Origin: Gammaproteobacteria bacterium | GTDB taxonomy: Bacteria; Pseudomonadota; Gammaproteobacteria; SZUA-140 | Reading direction: 5' to 3' | Assembly: GCA_026982145.1 (NCBI GenBank) | Contig: JALSHQ010000402.1 | Location: 1-7,689 of the forward strand | DNA length: 7,689 nucleotides | Shown here: positions 1-5,223 of the stretch, piece after piece | How the letters are laid out: each line of letters starts with the position of its first letter | How positions within the stretch are numbered: the first letter of the stretch is position 1 | Translations under genes and position numbers: made by a program | The notes under the pieces: generated by a model | What the model was told of the DNA's origin: nothing | The model's input: only the letters and a program-made list of their open reading frames with translations | Database searches by the model: none

Positions 1-205
1 AGTTCTCGGCAACATCTTCTACCGACAGCCCCGGTTTACCATCGATGCCATCAAAGCTGGTATAGAGGTAGGCAAGCGCCATTAAATAAGCAACCCCTGC
101 CAGCAATAGAAAGGAGGTGTATAAAAATTTTTCGTTTAATGTGCAATCATAAAAACGCCGTGGCATCACCATTGAACAACTCTCTTTTTGATTCTCTTTA
201 TTCAT
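1..205 (-). CDS. N-terminal part of a single-helix membrane protein of unknown function (runs off the window)
   Basis: This gene is cut by the left edge, so only its first 68 codons are visible. The ATG at 205 is preceded by GGGAG about 11 bases upstream, and the gene begins 14 bases after the stop of the rquA-like gene, so the two are probably co-transcribed. The visible protein has a hydrophilic N-terminus of about 26 residues, one hydrophobic helix at roughly residues 27-48 (core FLLLAGVAYLMALAYL), then the stretch DGIDGKPGLSVEDV at 52-65, which would lie in the periplasm if the N-terminus is cytoplasmic. From memory, a DGKPGLSVED stretch after one membrane helix occurs in an uncharacterised family found near c-type cytochrome genes in sulfur-oxidising gammaproteobacteria, sometimes misnamed elongation factor-1 alpha. 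I could not check this. No function is assigned. The reading frame is convincing, the family is not certain. Confidence 0.75.
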   Translation of the reverse strand, partial: MNKENQKESCSMVMPRRFYDCTLNEKFLYTSFLLLAGVAYLMALAYLYTSFDGIDGKPGLSVEDVAEN

Positions 206-219
206 TACCGCTACTCCCG

Positions 220-978
220 CTATGGTTCTAATTCAAAAACAGAGACTCGGTAAAACTCAGCGAAACAGTGAAATTCATCCACCTGTTTAATCACCTTACC
301 CTGCTTTTTTGCATGTTCACCCAGCATAGCAGCCAGATCGACCTGCCAGAAGCGCTCTAAAAAAGGCTCCAGATGCTGCAACACCCAGCGTGTTGGATAA
401 AACCGCCACAGCAAGTTTTTTTTGGGGCATGCGCCATACTCAGTGATCACAAAACGCCCGCCGGGGCGTAGCACCCGTATCGCTTCGCTGATGCTGCGCT
501 CGCGTGCATCAGGCGGCAGCTCGTGCAGCAGAAAGAAAATCAAAACCGTTGCAAAAGCGTCATTACGATAAGCAAGGAACTCCGCATTCATACGCGCACA
601 GAGCAGGCGCTGCTTATCTGCATCTGTCAATTTTTTGCGGGTTGCATTGAGTTGAATCTCGGCTACATCCATGAGATAAAGCTCATCCTCCATCGCATTA
701 AGCAAGGCGGGCGTCATGCTCCCGTATGCGCAGGTGAGCTGCAGTAGCCGCCCTGCGGGCCTCGATTTCATGCAATCCTGCAAGGCTCGATGCGAAAGTT
801 TTTTATATTGCCCAAACAAAATAGCGTTAATAATGGGTTGATGGTCAAAAAACCAGACACCCCAGCGCCATAGGTAAGCCCACCAGTAGTGACGCGCCAA
901 ATAGGCAGGGTGGCCATCGCTAAAACGACACCAGACACCTGAACATGACACGCTGTTTTCACACTGCTTTGATGACAT
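220..978 (-). CDS. rquA: RquA-like rhodoquinone biosynthesis enzyme (methyltransferase fold)
   Basis: The 252-residue protein has a class I SAM-methyltransferase fold but the atypical motifs of RquA. RquA is known to convert ubiquinone to rhodoquinone at the membrane by replacing a ring methoxy group with an amino group, using SAM as amino donor. Visible marks are YWWAY at 31-35, followed by a Phe/Trp-rich segment, and a motif I of LLQLTCAYGSMTP at 78-90, where ordinary methyltransferases have a DxGxGxG loop. LMDV (102-105) corresponds to the acidic end of strand 2, VLIFFLLHELP lies at 145-155, and the RVLRPGGR signature at 169-175. The length is right for the family. The ATG at 978 has an AAGG site about 10 bases upstream. 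The gene lies 92 bases behind the cytochrome-porin gene, with a hairpin between them, and 14 bases ahead of a membrane protein gene. A UbiE-like methyltransferase with another substrate is the main alternative. The RquA call rests on remembered family motifs. Confidence 0.7.
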   Translation of the reverse strand: MSSKQCENSVSCSGVWCRFSDGHPAYLARHYWWAYLWRWGVWFFDHQPIINAILFGQYKKLSHRALQDCMKSRPAGRLLQLTCAYGSMTPALLNAMEDELYLMDVAEIQLNATRKKLTDADKQRLLCARMNAEFLAYRNDAFATVLIFFLLHELPPDARERSISEAIRVLRPGGRFVITEYGACPKKNLLWRFYPTRWVLQHLEPFLERFWQVDLAAMLGEHAKKQGKVIKQVDEFHCFAEFYRVSVFELEP

Positions 979-1016
979 CTAATGCGCCTTTAAATGCAAA
1001 GCCAGTTTAATGATGA

Positions 1017-1053
1017 GGTGAGTTGCGGTATAAAAGCATACTCGCAACCCACC
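1017..1053. terminator. Intergenic hairpin between cytochrome-porin gene and rquA-like gene
   Basis: A long imperfect inverted repeat fills much of the 92-base gap. GGTG (1017-1020) pairs with CACC (1050-1053). After one A/C mismatch, GTTGCG (1022-1027) pairs with CGCAAC (1043-1048). After a single-base bulge at 1042, GTAT pairs with ATAC around a six-base loop, giving 14 pairs in all. On the plus strand it is followed by a C-run and six T (1058-1063), which is terminator-like in that direction. In the direction of the genes no T-run follows. It may be a partial terminator, an RNA-stability element that sets the rquA level, or a terminator for plus-strand transcription. The base pairing is seen and the role is inferred. 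Confidence 0.4.
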
Positions 1054-1070
1054 CCCCTTTTTTGAGTTTG

Positions 1071-2261
1071 TTAGAAACCGACATCCACTTGCAGTGTTAG
1101 CAGGCTGTCATCCGTTGCCGGCGTTGGCCCGCTCACATCCAGATACTCAACAAAACCGCGCGCATTTTCTGTGAAATAATAGTTTGCTTGCAGCGTGATT
1201 TCATCGTAGTCATCCTGCCCGTTGTTTCTTTCATAACTGTCTAATCGCACCAATGGAACGAAGGTAGGCCTGCCACCATCAGTAAACGTGTAACGCGCTT
1301 CGACATAAGCGGCATTGTTGTCTACCTCTGTTGTTGCGGTAGCATCGTCGTCAGTTGTTTTTAACAGCGCGCCCATTAAACGAATGTTGCCGATGTCCGC
1401 TTGGGCATCAAGGCCGGTACGGCTAAAATCTCGATCCACGGCACAGTTCGTGTTTGTTGCTTTGCAGGTACCGCTAATAGACATCAGCCCAACCATCACC
1501 TCCGGGGTGATATCCAAAGCAAGACGTGCAGTCAAGGCATCGCTATCTTCACCCTCTGTATCACCTTTTACACCGCTAATACCCACACTGTAGTAAAGCA
1601 TTGAGAGCGGCCTGCCGTAGAGGGTGATGTTTTGTCGCGCATCACGCAGCCGACCATTCGCATCCGCACCGCCAAAACGTTGATTGATGACCGAGGCACG
1701 ATTGCGCGTCATTTTTCGCGGATTACTGTAAACATCATAAGGGTCACTACCGGTAATGGCGCCCCAAGAAACTTGCAAGTTAACCGCTTCATGTGGGTGG
1801 TAACCCAGTGCTGCTGACTTAACCTCAACATCAAAGCCTGCGTCATCTTCAGCCTCCAATTCAAACCAGCCAGAAAAGTCATTGGCCATCGCCCCGGCGA
1901 CCATCACCTCCACTTCATGCAGTGCGCGTATTTTCTTATCCCCGTTATCACTTTTTTCATAGGGGCGCGCCTTGATCATTGCGCTCACTGGCAGTGTCTG
2001 ATCCCAGTTCATAAAGCCCGGCGACTCATCTCTGGAGAAGCGATACCCGTTCTCTTTATATGTACGTCCAGCGGCATTCAAAGCAGGCCAAGCATTGTGA
2101 CAACTGCTGCACTCGGCTTGATGTTTACGCGCAAAGGCAGGGATTGCCTGTGCGGTATTAATAAAAAAGATGCCAATAATCAGCACCACCAATGACATCG
2201 CAGCGACACCCGGTCGCCTTGAATTATTAACAGATGATATATTGTGGTGTACGTTTTTCAT
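1071..2261 (-). CDS. Outer-membrane monoheme cytochrome c fused to a beta-barrel porin (Cyc2-like)
   Basis: The 396-residue protein has a long signal peptide (basic region, hydrophobic core at about 21-36, probable cleavage after AQA at residue 39). A single heme site CSSCH follows at 51-55, only 12 residues into the mature protein, inside the pattern PAFARKHQAECSSCH...PALNAAGRTYKENGY. The rest (about 90-396) alternates hydrophobic and polar residues in short strands with Asp/Gly/Asn-rich turns and ends in QVDVGF, a terminal Phe as in outer-membrane barrels. This layout matches Cyc2-type cytochrome-porins, known in Fe(II) oxidisers for moving electrons across the outer membrane. C266 and C273 could form a disulfide in a loop. 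The start at 2261 has a strong GGGGGG site that overlaps the upstream stop codon, so it is coupled to the small cytochrome gene 9 bases before it. The ATG at residue 22 would also leave a signal peptide but has a poorer site. The true substrate (iron, other metal or sulfur) is not evident. Confidence 0.75.
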   Translation of the reverse strand: MKNVHHNISSVNNSRRPGVAAMSLVVLIIGIFFINTAQAIPAFARKHQAECSSCHNAWPALNAAGRTYKENGYRFSRDESPGFMNWDQTLPVSAMIKARPYEKSDNGDKKIRALHEVEVMVAGAMANDFSGWFELEAEDDAGFDVEVKSAALGYHPHEAVNLQVSWGAITGSDPYDVYSNPRKMTRNRASVINQRFGGADANGRLRDARQNITLYGRPLSMLYYSVGISGVKGDTEGEDSDALTARLALDITPEVMVGLMSISGTCKATNTNCAVDRDFSRTGLDAQADIGNIRLMGALLKTTDDDATATTEVDNNAAYVEARYTFTDGGRPTFVPLVRLDSYERNNGQDDYDEITLQANYYFTENARGFVEYLDVSGPTPATDDSLLTLQVDVGF

Positions 2262-2270
2262 GTTACCCCC

Positions 2271-2564
2271 CTATCTGTTCTCTAACAAATATCCGACCAG
2301 TGCATCGATCTCCACACTCGTCAGCTTCCCTTCATAACCGGGCATCGAATTTTTGCCCTTGGTGATCACTTGACGCAGCACCTCCTCATCACTGCTCATG
2401 GATTTAATGGATGGCCCTAGCTTCTTTTTGTCAATGGCATGACATATCGAACACTTCTTAAACAATTTCTGCCCACTCGGCGGCTCGCTGGCAGAGGCCA
2501 TCGATACCGCGCCTAGGAGTAGTGAAGTGAATAGCACCTTGGTACAACTTCTAATCATGGTCAT
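2271..2564 (-). CDS. Small periplasmic class I cytochrome c
   Basis: The 97-residue precursor has a signal peptide with a probable cleavage after ASA at residue 25, leaving a mature protein of about 72 residues. One heme is attached at CSICH (38-42). KKLGPSIK at 48-54 is the usual Gly-Pro segment after the heme site, M74 in NSMPGYEG is the expected distal Met ligand, and the C-terminal helix ends VGYLLENR. These are the marks of the cytochrome c-551/c5 type, which carries single electrons in the periplasm. The ATG at 2564 is chosen because AGGGAG lies six bases upstream; the second ATG two codons later is less well placed. The gene immediately precedes the cytochrome-porin gene (9-base gap), so its likely partner is that outer-membrane protein on one side and an inner-membrane oxidase or reductase on the other. 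Cytochrome identity is near certain, the partner is inferred. Confidence 0.93.
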   Translation of the reverse strand: MTMIRSCTKVLFTSLLLGAVSMASASEPPSGQKLFKKCSICHAIDKKKLGPSIKSMSSDEEVLRQVITKGKNSMPGYEGKLTSVEIDALVGYLLENR

Positions 2565-2599
2565 CTGACTCTCCCTTTACTATGATGTAAAATATGTAT

Positions 2600-2617
2600 C
2601 CAACCTGCATTGGTTGG
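2600..2617 (-). promoter_or_regulatory. Short perfect hairpin between glutamate dehydrogenase and cytochrome genes
   Basis: CCAACC (2600-2605) and GGTTGG (2612-2617) form a perfect six-pair stem around a six-base loop, 14 bases past the dehydrogenase stop codon in the direction of transcription. It is followed by an AT-rich stretch with only four consecutive T, so it would be a weak terminator at best. The same 67-base gap could hold a promoter for the cytochrome genes, but no convincing -35/-10 pair was found. The element may mark the boundary between the copper group and the electron-transfer group. Confidence 0.3.
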
Positions 2618-2631
2618 CGCTTTCCTGCTCA

Positions 2632-3882
2632 TCAAAACCCTCGCAATCGAACTGCCTGCTCAACCCGCCTGATGGCCAGTTCATAAGCGGCACAACGCAG
2701 ATCAATTTTGCGCTCGTTTGCCAAAATGGCCACCGCGTCATAGGTGCGCGAGAGTCTGCTTTCTAAACGCCCCAGTACCGTTTCACGATCCCACGGGAAT
2801 TGCTGAAGGTTCTGCACCCATTCGTAATACGAGGCAAGCACGCCACCTACATTGGCTAGCAGATCGGGCACGATGACGACGCCCCGCTGCACGAGCTGAC
2901 CATCTGCGCGGTGTGTGATCGGCATGTTAGCTGCCTCGACAATCAATTTGGCCTGAATTGCGTCGGCATTATCACAGGTGATGGTCGCCTCCAGTGCCGC
3001 GGGCACCAAAATTTCACAGGGGAGCTCCAGCAAGTCTGCATTGCTGATAGGAGCGGTGCCGGGCAGACCGGTTAACGTGCCATTTTCAGTAATATGTGCC
3101 AGCGCATGATCGATTGAGATCCCTGCCTCATTGACCACGCCACCATTTACATCGGAAAGCGCAATGACTTTATACCCTTTATTAGCCAATGCGATGGCCG
3201 CATGGGAGCCGACATTGCCGAAGCCCTGAATCACCACCCGACTCTGTTCAGGAGCCAGCGCCATCCCTTGCGCAGCCTTGTGTGCGAGATGTGCAACGCC
3301 ATGCCCCGTCGCCTCCAGCCGCCCGGCACTGCCGCCCAGCTCCATCGGTTTTCCGGTAACGATCGCCGTCTGGTAACCGTGGCTTTTGCTATACTCATCC
3401 ATCATCCACGCCATCACCTGCGGGTTGGTGCCGATGTCCGGCGCGGGGATGTCATCATGCACGCCGATGATGGGTGCCATCTTCTGACAGAAACGTCTGG
3501 AGAGCGCTTCTAATTCCGTGTCATTCAATTGTTGCGGGTCTACTGCCACTCCCCCTTTGGCACCCCCAAACGGAATATCCACGAGTGCTGTCTTCCAGGT
3601 CATCAACTGCGCCAGCGCGCGTATCTCACCCATGTTGACATCGGGGTGAAAGCGCAGCCCACCCTTAAATGGGCCACGCGCATGATTGTGCTGTACACGA
3701 TAACCTTGAAAAGTGTGCAAGGTATCTTCACCATTATGGTGAAGCGTAACGGGCACCGTGACACGCGTCTCACGAAATGATGACAACAGCAACGTTCGCT
3801 GCGCCTCTTTTAGATTTAGGCGATCAAATGCTCGCCCAAGAAAATAGCGCTGGGTCTCTTCACAGATGCATTTTTTATCCAT
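2632..3882 (-). CDS. Glu/Leu/Phe/Val dehydrogenase family protein, probably glutamate dehydrogenase
   Basis: The 416-residue enzyme should carry out the reversible NAD(P)-linked oxidative deamination of glutamate to 2-oxoglutarate and ammonia in the cytoplasm. Length and motifs fit the hexameric family. The substrate domain has GPFKGGLRFHP (K73), WKTAL (K97), the active-site signature DIPFGGAKGGV (K109) and PAPDIGTN with the catalytic Asp D149. The Rossmann loop is GFGNVG at 220-225, and the acidic residue in ALSDVNGG (D244) at the end of strand 2 suggests NAD rather than NADP. The segment IVEAANMPIT at 314-323 differs slightly from the commoner VEGANGPTT. The ATG at 3882 is chosen over an in-frame ATG 12 codons upstream because AGGGAG lies about nine bases before it and the protein then begins as expected. 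This start overlaps the preceding gene by eight bases (ATGGATAA), which implies translational coupling. Another amino acid substrate cannot be excluded. Confidence 0.92.
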   Translation of the reverse strand: MDKKCICEETQRYFLGRAFDRLNLKEAQRTLLLSSFRETRVTVPVTLHHNGEDTLHTFQGYRVQHNHARGPFKGGLRFHPDVNMGEIRALAQLMTWKTALVDIPFGGAKGGVAVDPQQLNDTELEALSRRFCQKMAPIIGVHDDIPAPDIGTNPQVMAWMMDEYSKSHGYQTAIVTGKPMELGGSAGRLEATGHGVAHLAHKAAQGMALAPEQSRVVIQGFGNVGSHAAIALANKGYKVIALSDVNGGVVNEAGISIDHALAHITENGTLTGLPGTAPISNADLLELPCEILVPAALEATITCDNADAIQAKLIVEAANMPITHRADGQLVQRGVVIVPDLLANVGGVLASYYEWVQNLQQFPWDRETVLGRLESRLSRTYDAVAILANERKIDLRCAAYELAIRRVEQAVRLRGF

Positions 3883-4177
3883 CGACACGTCTCCCTTTGT
3901 GGCCGCGAAGCACGACAAAATTGTAAATCGGCACCCAGATCAGGGCGAAGTACCAACCGTAGCCGTAGGCCTCTATCAACCCCAATAAAAAACTTTTCCA
4001 GCTCAACCATTCAAAACCGGGCAGTAAATTTTGCCATGTCTCAAACATCGCGTGTTCTGGCAGTAGCAGATCAAAACCCACGCAGAGTGTAAAGCTGATC
4101 GCTAACAATAAGCTGGTCGCATGACCCACGCCCAGCAGTGAGATGCCTGTTCGCTCATAATAATGATTACATTTCAT
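3875..4177 (-). CDS. Small two-helix membrane protein (DUF5676-like)
   Basis: The 100-residue protein has two hydrophobic helices at about residues 16-38 and 64-90, separated by a Trp/Phe-rich segment (FETWQNLLPGFEWLSW). The second helix contains LGLIEAYGYGWYFALIWVPIYNF, a Gly/Tyr-rich pattern like that of the small DUF5676-type membrane proteins. These often sit beside copper ATPases and YHS proteins, and their function is unknown. The start at 4177 is chosen because GGAG lies about eight bases upstream and it overlaps the YHS gene stop by 11 bases. The ATG 19 codons further upstream lies deep in the YHS gene and adds a charged segment that does not fit. The stop overlaps the start of the dehydrogenase gene by eight bases. 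The position between coupled genes supports translation as part of the copper group. The family name is a pattern judgement. Confidence 0.75.
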   Translation of the reverse strand: MKCNHYYERTGISLLGVGHATSLLLAISFTLCVGFDLLLPEHAMFETWQNLLPGFEWLSWKSFLLGLIEAYGYGWYFALIWVPIYNFVVLRGHKGRRVDG

Positions 4178-4451
4178 GTCTCTCTCCTTCCGCCTTATTG
4201 AGATAGCGTTCGGGATTGGCATCAAATTTTTCAAGACAGCTGCGAGTGCAAAATCGGTATGACTCTCCCTGATGCATCATGCCGTAACCTTTATCCTCAT
4301 CAACTTCCATGTTGCACACCGGGTCTATATATTGCTCTTTTTTATGATCACCGTGGCCACCATGACCATGCATCATGTGAGCACCGCAACCCCAGCGCAT
4401 CATCACAAAAAAAAGCACTGCAAAAAATAGCAATGAACCTAATCCTTCCAT
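4167..4451 (-). CDS. Membrane-anchored YHS-domain metal-binding protein
   Basis: The 94-residue protein starts with a membrane helix (about residues 3-22, LLFFAVLFFVMMRW). A Cys and a Met/His-rich linker follow (C22 and HMMHGHGGHGDH at 25-36), then a YHS domain at about 41-84. The domain shows YIDPVCNMEV with C46, YRFCTRSC with C68 and C72, and FDANPERYL, which are the usual Cys positions of this metal-binding fold. YHS domains occur in copper ATPases and in small copper or mercury proteins. With the His/Met linker this protein could hold Cu(I) near the membrane and pass it to the ATPase encoded two genes upstream, which is an inference from context. The ATG at 4451 is preceded by GAGGAGAGAGG. 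The gene follows the methyltransferase gene by 31 bases and overlaps the next gene by 11. Confidence 0.85.
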   Translation of the reverse strand: MEGLGSLLFFAVLFFVMMRWGCGAHMMHGHGGHGDHKKEQYIDPVCNMEVDEDKGYGMMHQGESYRFCTRSCLEKFDANPERYLNKAEGERHEM

Positions 4452-4482
4452 ATCCTCTCTCCTCTTCCGGCGCTGCTTTCAG

Positions 4483-5151
4483 TTAACGCGGTTCTTCAAT
4501 TTCAACCGTCAAAAATGCCTTCCATTGGTTGACCGGTGGAAAAAACCGCGCTGTTTTAGCCGCGTATTCACGATATTCATCACCGAACTCTGCCTCTGCA
4601 CGCCGCTCTTCAACCTTGGAAAGGTGCACATACGCGTAGAGCATGATGGGTGCCATCACGACGGTAAGCAGTGTGGGCCACTGCACCAGAAAACCAATAA
4701 TGACTAGAAACAGCCCGGTGTACTGGGGGTGGCGAGCATAGGCATAAATGCCATCGGTCACCAAACCACCACGTGCGCCGTGTATCTGTGTCCATCCTTT
4801 TGAGAGCAGCAGATACCCCATGATCATCAGCAGTAGACTCAACCCCATCACTGCGACCCAAGCAAAGGTAGAACCACCAAACACCACCACCCAGAGGTGA
4901 CCAAACTTGTGGCTAAAAGGTTGCAACACGGGGTAAGCATCCCCCAGCCAACCTGAGAGCAGATAGATGGTTAACGGGAAGCCGTACATCTCGGCAAAAA
5001 GTGCCACCAGAAATGCAGTCACCACCCCCATGCCGCGCCACTCCTGACCGCCTCTCGGCTTGAGAAAGCTGAAGATAAAAAAGAGAAAGATACCGATATT
5101 AAAGGCTGCGACTACCCACATCCCATACGCGTACTCATCTACACCATGCAT
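4483..5151 (-). CDS. Integral membrane methyltransferase of the isoprenylcysteine O-methyltransferase (ICMT) type
   Basis: The 222-residue protein has about five hydrophobic segments (roughly 12-30, 42-65, 86-116, 145-158, 160-177). The C-terminal half carries the ICMT/phospholipid methyltransferase signature: GGLVTDGIYAYARHPQYTG at 128-146 with the RHPQY motif at 140-144, and EERRAEAEFGDEYREYAAKTARFFP at 181-205 with the paired Glu that belongs to the SAM site. Proteins of this family methylate lipid-like or small substrates at the membrane. The bacterial substrate is unknown, but copies next to copper ATPase and YHS genes are familiar. The ATG at 5151 has AAGGAG ten bases upstream; the ATG six bases further upstream is out of frame and soon meets a stop. 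The gene follows the ATPase gene by 72 bases, in which an unusual in-frame Cys-rich reading frame is found. Confidence 0.85.
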   Translation of the reverse strand: MHGVDEYAYGMWVVAAFNIGIFLFFIFSFLKPRGGQEWRGMGVVTAFLVALFAEMYGFPLTIYLLSGWLGDAYPVLQPFSHKFGHLWVVVFGGSTFAWVAVMGLSLLLMIMGYLLLSKGWTQIHGARGGLVTDGIYAYARHPQYTGLFLVIIGFLVQWPTLLTVVMAPIMLYAYVHLSKVEERRAEAEFGDEYREYAAKTARFFPPVNQWKAFLTVEIEEPR

Positions 5152-5154
5152 GAT

Positions 5155-5223
5155 TCATGCGCTCCTTGGTTGCATGTAATGGCCACAACAGCCGCCAACT
5201 TCACCCCGCCTGTTTTCGGCGAG
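5155..5223 (-). other. In-frame open stretch after the copper ATPase stop, encoding a GGCCGH motif
   Basis: Directly after the TAA of the ATPase gene the same frame stays open for 22 codons before a TGA at 5157-5155. It would encode a short basic lead (LAENRRGE), then VGGCCGHYMQ, then PRSA. The GGCCGH segment resembles the GGCC(G)GKK repeats at the N-terminus of the same ATPase. No ATG, GTG or TTG lies in frame before the Cys pair, so it could only be made by stop readthrough or from a non-standard start. It may be a remnant of a longer C-terminus or chance. The last part overlaps the ribosome-binding site of the methyltransferase gene. Confidence 0.25.

Noticed and set aside
2565..2631. FNR- or sigma70-type promoter ahead of the cytochrome genes
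   Set aside because: The gap has a TTGGAT and AT-rich sequence but no pair of boxes with acceptable spacing, and no TTGAT-N4-ATCAA site.
2632..3918. Upstream ATG at 3918 as start of the dehydrogenase
   Set aside because: It lacks a good ribosome-binding site and adds 12 residues not expected for the family. The ATG at 3882 has AGGGAG at proper distance.
3875..4234. ATG at 4234 as start of the small membrane protein
   Set aside because: It adds a charged 19-residue segment read from within the YHS gene. The ATG at 4177 has a GGAG site and a normal short overlap.
5195..5223. Terminator after the copper ATPase gene
   Set aside because: Only a four-pair CGCC/GGCG stem is present and no T-run follows, so termination there is not supported.
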